From positions 682,001-746,000 of the forward strand of contig DAOSXA010000002.1 of assembly GCA_035380245.1 (NCBI GenBank): a stretch of 64,000 nucleotides of DNA, read 5' to 3'. Each line of letters opens with the position of its first letter. The first letter of the stretch is position 1. The notes under the pieces were generated by a model that was not told the DNA's origin, made no database searches, and was given only the letters and a program-made list of their open reading frames with translations. Of the stretch, positions 49,031 to 57,478 are shown piece by piece. Source of the DNA: Candidatus Zixiibacteriota bacterium. GTDB lineage: Bacteria; Zixibacteria; MSB-5A5; GN15; FEB-12. The translations under genes were made by a program, and so were the position numbers.

Positions 49031-49987
49031 ATGATCGTTCGCGAAGAATTAAAACTGGTTACCGGCAATTCCAATCGCCCGCTGGCCGAAAAGATCGCCG
49101 CCTATCTCGGCGAGAGCCTGGCCGACTGTACTGTCACCCGGTTCTCCGACGGCGAGGTATTTGTCCAGATCAACGAAAACATCCGCGGTGCGGACCTTTT
49201 CATTATCCAGCCGACCAATCCCCCGGCCGAGAACCTCATGGAGCTGCTTATGCTCATCGAGGCCTCACGCCGTGCCTCGGCTATGCGCATCACCGCGGTT
49301 ATTCCGTACTATGGCTACGCCCGCGCCGACCGCAAGGATCGTCCGCGCGTCGCCATCACCGCCAAGCTGATCGCCAACCTGATCACTACTGCCGGCGCTG
49401 ACCGCGTTATTACCATGGACCTCCATGCCAGCCAGATCCAGGGCTTTTTCGATCTGCCCCACGACCACCTTTACAGTTCGGTCGTGATCAACAACCATCT
49501 CGAACAGATGGGGCTGGAGAACCTGGTGGTGGTCTCTCCCGATGTCGGTTCGATCAAACTGGCGCGCGCCACCGCCGAGGCGCTGCACGCCGACCTGGCT
49601 ATCGTGGACAAACGCCGCCTGCGTGCCAATGAAGCCGAAGCGATGAATCTCATCGGCGACGTCAGAGGCAAAAACGTCCTTATCCGCGACGATATGATCG
49701 ACACCGGCGGCTCTTTATGCGAGGCGGCCAAGGTCGTCAAAGAACACGGCGCTCTCGATGTTGTCGCGGCCTGTACTCACGGTGTGTTGTCCGGTGCGGC
49801 TCTGCAGCGTATCGAGCAATCGGCCATCCGTAAAATGATCGTCACCGACTCCATTCTCCAGGACGATCGCGGCCTGCCGAGCACCTTCGAGGTGGTCACT
49901 GTCTCCGAACTGATCGGCGAAGCTATCAACCGCATATTCGACGAGGAATCGGTCTCTTCCCTCTTCCGGGAGATGCCGAGCAATTAG
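49031..49987 (+). CDS. prs: Ribose-phosphate pyrophosphokinase
   Basis: Makes PRPP, the precursor for purines, pyrimidines, histidine and tryptophan. 318 residues, class I. Visible are TRFSDGEVFVQINENIRGADLFIIQ near 36, IPYYGYARADRKDRPR near 95 with the ATP-site residues, MDLHASQIQGFFD near 131, KRRLRANEA near 195 and the PRPP loop VLIRDDMIDTGGSLCEA near 216. ATG 49031 has GGAT nearby but no strong site. It sits 55 bases before rplY, a common pairing; the usual third partner pth is missing. Confidence 0.97.
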   Translation: MIVREELKLVTGNSNRPLAEKIAAYLGESLADCTVTRFSDGEVFVQINENIRGADLFIIQPTNPPAENLMELLMLIEASRRASAMRITAVIPYYGYARADRKDRPRVAITAKLIANLITTAGADRVITMDLHASQIQGFFDLPHDHLYSSVVINNHLEQMGLENLVVVSPDVGSIKLARATAEALHADLAIVDKRRLRANEAEAMNLIGDVRGKNVLIRDDMIDTGGSLCEAAKVVKEHGALDVVAACTHGVLSGAALQRIEQSAIRKMIVTDSILQDDRGLPSTFEVVTVSELIGEAINRIFDEESVSSLFREMPSN

Positions 49988-50042
49988 CGACTTCAACATA
50001 GATGATAAAGAACAACGACATAATAGAGGATTCGATTCAGCC

Positions 50043-50702
50043 ATGAGAGAAGTACCTATTGCGGCCGAGCGCCGCGAGGGTGTCGGCAAAGGTTTTGCCC
50101 GAAGGATTCGTATGGACGGCCGCGTTCCCGGCGTTATGTACGGTCCCGAAACCGAACCAATATCGCTTTCGATCGGTGAGAAAGATCTGCGCCTGGCCTT
50201 TAAGCAGTCCACCGGCGCCGGCACGATTTACAACCTGTCCGTCGACGGCAAAGAGACCAAGGTCGTTCTGCGTGAAATCCAGCGCGACCCCGTCACCACC
50301 CATATCATTCACCTCGATTTCCACGCTATCAGCATGAGCAAACCGCTCCGTGTGGCCGTGCCGGTCAAATTCCACGGCGTGCCGGTGGGAGTCAAGGTCG
50401 ACGGCGGCATCATGCAGATAACCATGCGTGAAATCGAAGTCTCCTGTTTGCCTCAGGATATCCCCGGGTCGTTCGATATCGATGTCTCCGAACTCGCTAT
50501 TGGCGACTCCATTCACGTTCGTAACTTGAAACTCGAGGCCGGTACTATTATCTCTCCGGAACAACGGACGATCGTCGTTATCGCAGCCCCGACCGTTGTC
50601 AAGGAAACCGCCGCCGCCGCCGCCGAAGGTGAAGAAGCTGAAAAAGCTGAAGGCGCTGAGGGTGAAGGTGAAGAAGGCGAAGAGGGCGAAGAGAAAGAAT
50701 AA
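50043..50702 (+). CDS. rplY: Ribosomal protein bL25, CTC form
   Basis: 5S-rRNA-binding ribosomal protein of the long, general-stress CTC type. 219 residues: N-terminal L25 domain (ERREGVGKGFARRIRMDGRVPGVMYG near 10; VVLREIQRDPVTTHIIHLDFHAI near 74) and a C-terminal beta domain (VPVKFHGVPVGVKVDGGIMQ). The last 30 residues are Glu/Gly/Ala-rich, an acidic tail common in CTC proteins. AGAGGA lies 13 bases before the ATG. A strong terminator follows, so pth is not co-transcribed. Confidence 0.95.
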   Translation: MREVPIAAERREGVGKGFARRIRMDGRVPGVMYGPETEPISLSIGEKDLRLAFKQSTGAGTIYNLSVDGKETKVVLREIQRDPVTTHIIHLDFHAISMSKPLRVAVPVKFHGVPVGVKVDGGIMQITMREIEVSCLPQDIPGSFDIDVSELAIGDSIHVRNLKLEAGTIISPEQRTIVVIAAPTVVKETAAAAAEGEEAEKAEGAEGEGEEGEEGEEKE

Positions 50703-50739
50703 CTGCTCCTCAGTCTTCACCGGTTTGACCGATAATCTA

Positions 50740-50765
50740 AAAAGCCACGCTCCAGCGTGGCTTTT
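50740..50765 (+). terminator. Rho-independent terminator after rplY
   Basis: AAAAGCCACGC-TCCA-GCGTGGCTTTT, an 11-bp perfect stem followed by further T bases, 37 bases beyond the rplY stop. Confidence 0.92.
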
Positions 50766-50879
50766 TTGTACTCGCCAGTTAGCGGAGTCATCCCGAATTT
50801 GTCGGGTTTCTCTGCTCGCGGGGCGTTGCCCTCGCTCGCTCCGGAACACCGACCTACGCAAGAGAATCATTCGGTGGGC

Positions 50880-50899
50880 GGCAGACCTCCCGGTCTGCC
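50880..50899. repeat. GGCAGACC hairpin repeat
   Basis: GGCAGACC-TCCC-GGTCTGCC, with the same GTGGGC left flank as the copies at 16599, 30993 and 31154, but with the eighth base pair changed from G-C to C-G. Confidence 0.7.
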
Positions 50900-51283
50900 C
50901 CAAGACCCGAGCGATATAGGGCATGTCTCTCCGTTCGGTGGCCCAGGGTTTCCAGGAGGGAAGGCCAGCATGGACAGCGTTCTGATTATCGTAGACGCAG
51001 GACGCGGTCCCCGTTCCTACACCTTCCATGCCAATAGAGCCAAGTCCTTTCAACACCAAGGCATTGGAAACCCGCCACCCAATCAAACACCGCACAACTA
51101 CGGATATTCGCGTTTTAAGAGGAAGACGTTTGCCGCCCACCAATGTTCATAAGGGGGCAGTTTGAAACTTCCCACCCGTGGACGGATGGGCCACCGAGCG
51201 ACAGAACTAAAAGTGGATCGCGTTTTCACGGGGCAGACCGGGGAAGTCGGCCGCCCGCACATCCGAGGGACCGCACAACAAAG

Positions 51284-51305
51284 CCCGGGATCGCAGGGAT
51301 CCCGG
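51284..51305. repeat. GGGATC hairpin repeat (tandem unit 1)
   Basis: CCCGGGATC-GCAGG-GATCCCGG, followed by ACTACG. Opposite orientation to the copy at 31035. Confidence 0.65.
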
Positions 51306-51491
51306 ACTACGGATATTCGCGTTTTAAGAGGAAGACGTTTGCCACCCACCAATGTTCCTAAGGGGGCAGTTTGAAACTTCCCACCCGTGGACGGATGGGC
51401 CACCGAGCGACGGAACGAAAAGTGGATCGCGTTTTCAAGGGGCAGACCGGGAGGTCGGCCGCCCGCACATCCGAGGGACCGCACAACAAAG

Positions 51492-51514
51492 CCCGGGATC
51501 GCAGGGATCCCGGG
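51492..51514. repeat. GGGATC hairpin repeat (tandem unit 2)
   Basis: AGCCCGGGATC-GCAGG-GATCCCGGGCT, ending CTACG. Compared with 31035 the stem has a swapped base pair (C-G for G-C), keeping 11 paired positions. Confidence 0.7.
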
Positions 51515-51538
51515 CTACGAACATTTGCGTTTTCATGG

Positions 51539-51558
51539 GGCAGACCGGGAGGTCTGCC
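51539..51558. repeat. GGCAGACC hairpin repeat
   Basis: GGCAGACC-GGGA-GGTCTGCC, then GCCCAC: the inverted orientation of the 50880 copy. Confidence 0.65.
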
Positions 51559-51576
51559 GCCCACACGGCGAGGCGC

Positions 51577-52359
51577 CTAAGCTTTCGGGGTGTTTGAGCC
51601 CCTATCCAGATATTTCTTGAACGAGTCCAGCAGGTCGATCGGGACCGGGAAAACCAGTGTCGAGTTTTTCTCGGCCGAGACCTCGACCATCGTCTGCAAA
51701 AACCGCAGTTGCATCGCGTTCGGCTGGGTCGCGATCACGCCCGCCGCATCGGCCAGGCGCTGGGCCGCCTGGTATTCACCCTCGGCGTGAATCACCTTGG
51801 AGCGCCGCTCACGTTCCGCCTCGGCCTGGCGCGCCATGGCGCGTTGCATTTCCGGCGGGAGATCGACATTCTTCACCTCGACCACGCTGACCTTAACCCC
51901 CCAGGGCTCGGTCTGTTCGTCGATGATTGACTGCAGCTCAGCGTTAATCTTCTCACGGTTGGCGAGCAGGTCATCCAACTCGACCTGCCCCAGAACAGAT
52001 CGCAGGGTAGTCTGGGCAATCTGCGAGGTGGCCTCGAAGAAATTTGCCACGGAGACCACCGCCCGGCTCGGATCGGTCACCTGGAAATACAACACGGCGT
52101 TGACCTTGACTGAAACGTTATCCTTGGTAATAACATCCTGAGCCGGCACATCGTAGGTAATAACGCGCAGATCGACCCGCACGAACTTATCGACAACCGG
52201 GATCAGAATAATCAGGCCGGGTCCTTTGGCTCCCACCAGGCGTCCGAGACGGAACACCACACCACGCTCGTATTCTTTAAGAATTTTGATTGCGGCCGAA
52301 AGAAACCAGAGAAACAGGACCAGGATGATCCCAATCGAAAAGAGACTTGGTGCAACCAC
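51577..52359 (-). CDS. Slipin/stomatin-like SPFH membrane protein
   Basis: A 260-residue SPFH (band 7) protein with one N-terminal membrane helix (SLFSIGIILVLFLWFLSAA), then KEYERGVVFRLGRLVGAKGPGLIILIP near 28, VDLRVITYDVPAQDVITKDNVSVKVNAVLYF near 62, and the stomatin helix EPWGVKVSVVEVKNVDLPPEMQRAMARQAEAERERR near 150. The start is GTG at 52359 with GGAGGA 6 bases upstream. It lies 15 bases after nfeD; slipin-NfeD pairs are a widespread two-gene membrane-quality system in which the protease cleaves slipin (family knowledge). Confidence 0.93.
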   Translation of the reverse strand: MVAPSLFSIGIILVLFLWFLSAAIKILKEYERGVVFRLGRLVGAKGPGLIILIPVVDKFVRVDLRVITYDVPAQDVITKDNVSVKVNAVLYFQVTDPSRAVVSVANFFEATSQIAQTTLRSVLGQVELDDLLANREKINAELQSIIDEQTEPWGVKVSVVEVKNVDLPPEMQRAMARQAEAERERRSKVIHAEGEYQAAQRLADAAGVIATQPNAMQLRFLQTMVEVSAEKNSTLVFPVPIDLLDSFKKYLDRGSNTPKA

Positions 52360-52374
52360 GCTATCCTCCGTATG

Positions 52375-53748
52375 CTATGAGTTCGTCTTCCTGACAATAA
52401 GAGTCAATCCCTGGACCGCGACAACTTCGACCGTATCGCCCGGCGTAAGCGCCTGACGATCCTCGGTCCGGGCTTTCCAGAGAGCACCCTCGATATGGAC
52501 CATATCGGGCCGACGCACCTCGGCCAACTGCCCGATCATGCCCTCGTTACCGACCACAACCTTGCGTCCGTGCGCCTTGATAACCAGCCAGATGACAACG
52601 GCAAAGGCAACGCCGACAACGATCGTGACGGTGATGAGGGTGGTCATAGAAACCCGCAAAGCGGGATCAACGGAATCTACCAGCATAAGCCCTCCAAGGA
52701 AAAAGGCAATAACGCCGCCGATGGTCAAAATGCCGTGACTGACCACCTTGATTTCGGCAATGAACAAAATGATCGCCAGCAAAATCAGCGCCACCCCGGT
52801 GTAGTTGATGGGCAGGGTCTGGAAGGCGTAGAGCGCCAGCAACAGTGAGATGGCTCCGACCACACCGGGCAATATCGCACCCGGATTGTACAACTCAAGC
52901 ATCAGACCGAGGCTGCCGAGCGAGAAAAGAATCAGGGCGATATCCGGATCGGTGATCAACTCAAGCAGGCGATATATCCATGAGGTCGGGATTTCTTCGG
53001 TGTGAGTTTTATCGAGCTTCATGGTCTTTTTACCACCGGGCAGATCGGCTTCCCTGCCGTTAATCTGGCGAAGTAAATCTTCGATGTCCTCTGCCCGGAA
53101 CTCAATTACACCCATTGCGAGCGCTTCGTTATCGGTGATCGAGACTGACTCCCGAACGGCGCGTTCGGCCCATTCGGCGTTGCGGCCGCGCTTCTCGGCG
53201 GCGGCTTTGATCTGCGCCACGGCATCGTTGGTAATTTTCTCGTTCATCACCGAGTCGACTTCCTGTCCCCCGCCTCCCACCGGATGGGCGGCTCCTATAT
53301 TGGTCGAGGGAGCCATGGCGGCGAAATGTGAGGCGTAGGTGATATACACCCCGGCCGAACCGGCTCGTGCTCCCGACGGGGCGATGTAAGTACAAACCGG
53401 CACCGGGGAGTTCAGGATATTCTTGCAGATGGTCCAGGTCGGTTTGGTGAAACCGCCGGGCGTGTCCATGAAGATAACAAGCAACGCCGCGCCGTCTTCA
53501 TCGGCCTTGTCGAGCGCATCCTCGATTCGGTCGCTGGTAACAGCACCGATAGCGCCGTCGATGGTCATGGTGTAGACCAGGGTGAGAGGATTGTCCGTAT
53601 CCTCGCCTACGGTGACACTATCGACAACCCGAGTATCGGCAGCGGCGTCGATCTCGTCTTCGTTCGCGGCTCTTATTGCCTGGGAAATAATCGGACTAAT
53701 GAGAAGCAAGAGCGCGAGCGGAATTAGAATGGTTGATCGTACTCGCAT
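52375..53748 (-). CDS. nfeD: NfeD-type membrane serine protease (long form)
   Basis: A 457-residue long-form NfeD (1510-N type). A signal/anchor segment is followed by a ClpP-like protease domain: the nucleophile serine in SGARAGSAGVYI near 124 and the base lysine in NEKITNDAVAQIKAAAEKRG near 170. After about 260 come four to five membrane helices and a C-terminal soluble OB-fold-like domain (GMIGQLAEVRRP ... GDTVEVVAVQGLTLIVRK). No ribosome site precedes the ATG; instead a -10 box lies 6 bases upstream, suggesting a leaderless message for the nfeD-slipin pair. Confidence 0.93.
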   Translation of the reverse strand: MRVRSTILIPLALLLLISPIISQAIRAANEDEIDAAADTRVVDSVTVGEDTDNPLTLVYTMTIDGAIGAVTSDRIEDALDKADEDGAALLVIFMDTPGGFTKPTWTICKNILNSPVPVCTYIAPSGARAGSAGVYITYASHFAAMAPSTNIGAAHPVGGGGQEVDSVMNEKITNDAVAQIKAAAEKRGRNAEWAERAVRESVSITDNEALAMGVIEFRAEDIEDLLRQINGREADLPGGKKTMKLDKTHTEEIPTSWIYRLLELITDPDIALILFSLGSLGLMLELYNPGAILPGVVGAISLLLALYAFQTLPINYTGVALILLAIILFIAEIKVVSHGILTIGGVIAFFLGGLMLVDSVDPALRVSMTTLITVTIVVGVAFAVVIWLVIKAHGRKVVVGNEGMIGQLAEVRRPDMVHIEGALWKARTEDRQALTPGDTVEVVAVQGLTLIVRKTNS

Positions 53749-53754
53749 AGTTAA

Positions 53755-53783
53755 ATTATGCCTTCTCGGTCAAGCATTGTCAA
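53755..53783 (-). promoter_or_regulatory. Promoter placing transcript start on the nfeD ATG
   Basis: Minus-strand TTGACA (53783-53778), 17 bases, CATAAT (53760-53755), then TTAACT and the ATG at 53748. The start seven bases after the -10 is the A of ATG. Confidence 0.65.
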
Positions 53784-53896
53784 ACAAAACCGGAACCCGA
53801 GATGCGGGGGGGCGTCATCAATTCGGAAGTTCCACCCGAGGCACCGAAAGAATGAAGATGGATTCCCGCCACCCACAAGCAAGGTGCTGATTATAC

Positions 53897-53919
53897 CGCG
53901 GGATCGCAGGGATCCCGCG
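53897..53919. repeat. GGGATC hairpin repeat
   Basis: CGCGGGATC-GCAGG-GATCCCGCG, then CTACGG. Same orientation as the 51 kb copies but with the 31 kb stem sequence. Confidence 0.7.
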
Positions 53920-53933
53920 CTACGGGGCTCTAT

Positions 53934-53956
53934 GTCAGAACCGCAAGGGTCCTGAC
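53934..53956. repeat. GCAGG-loop hairpin repeat, copy 2
   Basis: GTCAGAACC-GCAAG-GGTCCTGAC, then CTACGA. Homologue of 16895-16917 with changes in both arms. Confidence 0.6.
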
Positions 53957-53998
53957 CTACGAAGACTGCCGCCTACCAATCGGCGCGAGAAGACACTT

Positions 53999-55585
53999 CT
54001 ACAAATGGAGCTCGTCGGTGGAGTATTTGACCTTACCGTCAAGCACTGTCGCCAGCGGGCGAACCTGTCCGATACGAGTAACAGCTACCTTCGTAATGTC
54101 ATCGGACAACACCACAAAATCGGCCGGGTAGCCGGGCAACAAATAACCTCGTTCGTGCGCCTGACCGGCGGCAACGGCGGCTCCGACGGTGAAGGCTCGG
54201 ACTCCTTCGGCGGCGGTGATGCGTTGCTCGGGATGGAGACAGTCGCTGGTGCCGGGACGCACACGTCGCACGGCGGCGGCAATACCGGTGATCGGATCGA
54301 GCGGTTCGATGGGGACATCGGAACCGAAAGCCATATCGAGTCCCTTATCGAGGAAAGTGCGAATGATATAGGCATTACGGCTGCGATTGCCCCAATACTT
54401 GCGAATCGGAGTTATGTCCAATGGGAAATGACAAGGCTGCATCGACAATACGACCCCCAGTCGTTTGATTCGGGCGATATCTTTGCGCCGTACCAGTTGA
54501 ATGTGCTCGATACGGTGTCGCGCTCCGTTACTCAGCGGAGGAACTGATTCGAGCGCTTCGAGAACGTTGGAAACCGCTTTGTCGCCAATGGCATGAACGG
54601 CCAGTGGAAGTCCCGCTTTGGCTGCCAATCGGGCGATGCCGGCAATCTCACGCACACCGGTCACTTCGATCCCGTAGTCTCCGGGACGTCCGGCGTACGA
54701 GTCGAAACAAAGAGCGGTGATACTTCCCAGAGAACCATCGGCAAACACCTTGATGCCGGCGATGCGAAGCCAGTCGTTGCCGGCTCCGTAGCGGACCCCC
54801 TGCCTAACGACATTCTCGGCCAGGTCGGCTGTCGGATAGAAGTTGATCCGAAGTCCCAGCTTATCCTTTTCGGCCAAGTCGGCAAACCATTCGAAGCCCT
54901 CGGGGCCATCGAACGAATGTACGCCGGTGACGCCTTTTGAGTAAGCATACTCCAAAGCCTGTTTCCAATAACGCCGGATTCGTGATTCCGACAGAGGGGG
55001 AATCATGCCATAGACCGGATCGTAACCGGGACGTTCACGCAGGATGCCGGTGGGAACGCCCTGGCTGTCGCGTTCGATGCGACCGCCCTTCGGATCGAGA
55101 CTGCGCGGACCGATATTGGCCTTGTTGAGAGCGCGGCTGTTGACCCAGGCAGAATGTTCATCCTTGGAGAAAATGAAGGCTGGACGACCGCCGGTTACCG
55201 AGTCGAGCATGTAACGATCCGGCTGTACGTTATCGACAAACCAGTTGGGACCATAGCCTTCCCCCACGACCCAGTCCCCCTTTTTGAGTTTGGCGGCATG
55301 GGCGGCGATCTTCTTGAGACAGGCGTCGACCGAAGTCAGTCCATGCAGAGAAACCATCGAAAGTGAGCGTGCAAAATAGAAGAAATGAGTATGGGCATCG
55401 ACCAGACCGGGGACAACCGTGCGGCGGTTGAGGTCGATTTTTTCGTAGCCGGCGAACTCGGGATCGTGCTGAAGTCGTTTGCCGACCGCAACGATCCGCC
55501 CGCGATTGAACGCCAGCGAGTCGGCCGAGACACCCTCGGCCTGGGTATAAATGCGGGCGTTATAAATCAAACTCTTCGTCTTCAA
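53999..55585 (-). CDS. Amidohydrolase (YtcJ-like, Amidohydro_3)
   Basis: A metal-dependent hydrolase of 528 residues from the exoenzyme-like amidohydrolase group. Metal ligands are visible in VPGLVDAHTHFFYFA near 63, an EHSAW near 143, the HAIGDKAV histidine near 322, HRIEHIQLV near 350 and the aspartate in FGSDVPIEPLDP near 419. Substrates of this group are diverse and mostly unknown. The start is a TTG at 55585, overlapping selB by 26 bases; AGGAG lies 7 bases before it, supporting this start. It is the last gene of an M28-selA-selB-amidohydrolase run and is followed by repeats, not a clear terminator. Confidence 0.88.
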   Translation of the reverse strand: MKTKSLIYNARIYTQAEGVSADSLAFNRGRIVAVGKRLQHDPEFAGYEKIDLNRRTVVPGLVDAHTHFFYFARSLSMVSLHGLTSVDACLKKIAAHAAKLKKGDWVVGEGYGPNWFVDNVQPDRYMLDSVTGGRPAFIFSKDEHSAWVNSRALNKANIGPRSLDPKGGRIERDSQGVPTGILRERPGYDPVYGMIPPLSESRIRRYWKQALEYAYSKGVTGVHSFDGPEGFEWFADLAEKDKLGLRINFYPTADLAENVVRQGVRYGAGNDWLRIAGIKVFADGSLGSITALCFDSYAGRPGDYGIEVTGVREIAGIARLAAKAGLPLAVHAIGDKAVSNVLEALESVPPLSNGARHRIEHIQLVRRKDIARIKRLGVVLSMQPCHFPLDITPIRKYWGNRSRNAYIIRTFLDKGLDMAFGSDVPIEPLDPITGIAAAVRRVRPGTSDCLHPEQRITAAEGVRAFTVGAAVAAGQAHERGYLLPGYPADFVVLSDDITKVAVTRIGQVRPLATVLDGKVKYSTDELHL

Positions 55586-57464
55586 AGCGCTCTCCTTTGA
55601 TCCGCCGGTCGCCGTCGCGCCGGGTAAATTTGAGCCGGTCGGTCTCTTCCAGAACCGGGATAGCGAACTTGCGCGTCAGTCCAAAACGATCCTTAAGAGC
55701 CGCCACGGTCAACTCACCGTTTCGGTTCAACGCCTCGCGAATGAATCGCACCAGTTCTTTCCAGACAGTCGCGGCAAAAACGAACTCAGCGCCGCATTTG
55801 TGGCCTTCCTCGGCCTCAAGGATATATTTGATTGCCTCACGCGCTTCCTTGTCGAGCTTCACCAGATCCGGCAAACGCGGAGGGGTGTAGGGATTCTCCG
55901 TAATTTGCTTCAGGATATCATCGTGCAGTTGCTTGACCTTCCCCTTGAGACTCATGCCGCGCCCGACCAGATTGAGCGTTTCACCGGAACGCACGAGTAT
56001 CCCTTCGCTGAGCATGTATTCTATCAACATCTCGGCACGCGGTTCCGGCATGCGTGATATCTGAATCATCTGGTCGCGCGGGATCCCTTTGAGATGAGAG
56101 CGTTCATCGAGGAACGCGAGCAAATGTTTTTTCATCGCTTCGACCGCGGTTTCCATCGTAGATCGATGGTAAATCATATCCCGAAACACCCCGACCGTTC
56201 GATCCTGAACCAGCGCTTTGATCTCACGCTGCACTTTTTTATCCGAGATGGCGGCGTTGTGCAGCAGTTCTCGTTTGTCGACCGCCAGTCGTTTTTCCAG
56301 CTCGCTGATTATCAACGTTCGTAAATCACCGTCACGCTGTTCCAGGTAGCGATATTCTTCTATACTTCGCATGCGAGGGAAATGCGGCAGATGGTCGATA
56401 ATACGACCGCCCCCAAGAGTAACCATCGGGGTAGGCAGACGAACGATGAAGCGGTCACCGATTAAACTTAAAACCGGTTCGTCCGGTTTGAAAAACAGGA
56501 TACCGCTCTCCCCGGCTTTGAGCGTACGACGACGATACAGGCGTATCTCGCCCTCGACTTCGGTAGCACCGGTTATGAACACCACACGGCGACGGTTCGT
56601 CAGTGCCAGTTTGGCTTCGGGAATGAGTTCCACGGACAAAGCCAGGACCTGGTTGTCGCGAAAGAACGCAATCGACTCACGAGTCATGACAACACCACCC
56701 CGGACCAATTGCTCCTTGTCAACTCCCGAAACGGACACAGCCGTGCGTTGACCCGGAAGAGCTTGTTCGACCTCGGTGTCGTTGGCTCGAAGCGAACGTA
56801 TTTTACCGCTGGTTCCGGAGGGCCAGATCGTCACCGACTGTCCGACAGAAAAGGAGCCATCGCGTAACGTGCCGGTCACGACGCCGCCGATTCCGAGCAG
56901 AACGAAAGAGCGGTCGATGTATAGACGGGCTTTGTCGATGTCTTTTTCCGCCGCCGCTTCATCCGCGAGGTGGTCGATATGTTCGGCTAGTTTGTCGATA
57001 CCTTCGCCGGTCTGAGCCGAAACACGGAAAATCGGAGCTTCGGCCAAAAACGATCCGGCGGTTTTATCACGGATGTCCGCCTCCAGCAGATCGATCCAGT
57101 CGGGATCGCCAACCAGGTCGATTTTGTTGATAACGATTATGCCCCGCTCAATTCCGAGCAATCGGACAATCTGGAAATGCTCCTGGCTCTGCGGCATCCA
57201 GCCGTCATCGGCTGCCACGACCAGCATAACGACATCGATTCCCCCCGCCCCGGCGATCATGTTTTTGACAAAGCGTTCGTGACCGGGGACATCGACAAAA
57301 GCGATCTCCCGGCGCTGATCGTGCATGCGAAAGGCAAAACCGAGATCGATGGTCATACCGCGTGCTTTTTCTTCGGGCAATCGATCCGGGTCGGTACCGG
57401 TCAAACGGCGCACGATAGCGGACTTGCCGTGGTCGATATGTCCTGCCGTACCAATGATGAGCAT
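55560..57464 (-). CDS. selB: Selenocysteine-specific elongation factor SelB
   Basis: GTPase that brings Sec-tRNA to UGA codons by binding the SECIS RNA. 634 residues: G1 GTAGHIDHGKSAIVRRL near 5-21, DVPGHERF near 58, NKIDL near 112, beta-barrel domains II-III (VVTGTLRDGSF near 195), then C-terminal winged-helix domains from about 370 that bind RNA (AVDKRELLHNAAISDKKVQREIK; TVAALKDRFGLTRKFAIPVLEETDR at the end). The GHIDHGKS variant of the P-loop and the winged helices separate it from EF-Tu. It is 14 bases after selA. selC and selD are not in the window. Confidence 0.96.
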   Translation of the reverse strand: MLIIGTAGHIDHGKSAIVRRLTGTDPDRLPEEKARGMTIDLGFAFRMHDQRREIAFVDVPGHERFVKNMIAGAGGIDVVMLVVAADDGWMPQSQEHFQIVRLLGIERGIIVINKIDLVGDPDWIDLLEADIRDKTAGSFLAEAPIFRVSAQTGEGIDKLAEHIDHLADEAAAEKDIDKARLYIDRSFVLLGIGGVVTGTLRDGSFSVGQSVTIWPSGTSGKIRSLRANDTEVEQALPGQRTAVSVSGVDKEQLVRGGVVMTRESIAFFRDNQVLALSVELIPEAKLALTNRRRVVFITGATEVEGEIRLYRRRTLKAGESGILFFKPDEPVLSLIGDRFIVRLPTPMVTLGGGRIIDHLPHFPRMRSIEEYRYLEQRDGDLRTLIISELEKRLAVDKRELLHNAAISDKKVQREIKALVQDRTVGVFRDMIYHRSTMETAVEAMKKHLLAFLDERSHLKGIPRDQMIQISRMPEPRAEMLIEYMLSEGILVRSGETLNLVGRGMSLKGKVKQLHDDILKQITENPYTPPRLPDLVKLDKEAREAIKYILEAEEGHKCGAEFVFAATVWKELVRFIREALNRNGELTVAALKDRFGLTRKFAIPVLEETDRLKFTRRDGDRRIKGERFEDEEFDL

Positions 57465-57478
57465 ATTCGCAGATCGTT

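Larger units (their letters stand above)
51101..51518. repeat. Two tandem copies of a 209-bp composite repeat
   Basis: Unit 1 (51101-51309) and unit 2 (51310-51518) are nearly identical; anchors such as AAGGGGGCAG (51151 and 51360) are 209 apart, and the GGGATC hairpins 208 apart. Each unit carries a CCCACCCG hairpin, a diverged GGCAGACC hairpin and a GGGATC hairpin. A partial third unit continues to about 51565. Confidence 0.85.
50768..51576. other. Large repeat-filled intergenic region
   Basis: About 810 bases between convergent genes, the longest gap in the window. It contains a GGCAGACC hairpin (50880-50899) and a 209-bp tandem duplication (51101-51518), both built from the same hairpin families as at 16.5 and 31 kb. 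Open frames here are repetitive and cross-copy, and none has a ribosome site or recognisable protein. Confidence 0.75.

Noticed and set aside
51101..51518. CRISPR array
   Set aside because: The repeat unit is 209 bp with no alternating short repeat/unique spacer pattern, and no cas gene is in the window.
51098..51576. Several overlapping ORFs of 68-128 codons in the 51 kb gap
   Set aside because: They lie across the tandem hairpin repeats on both strands, repeat the same peptide, and lack ribosome sites; they are by-products of the repeat sequence.
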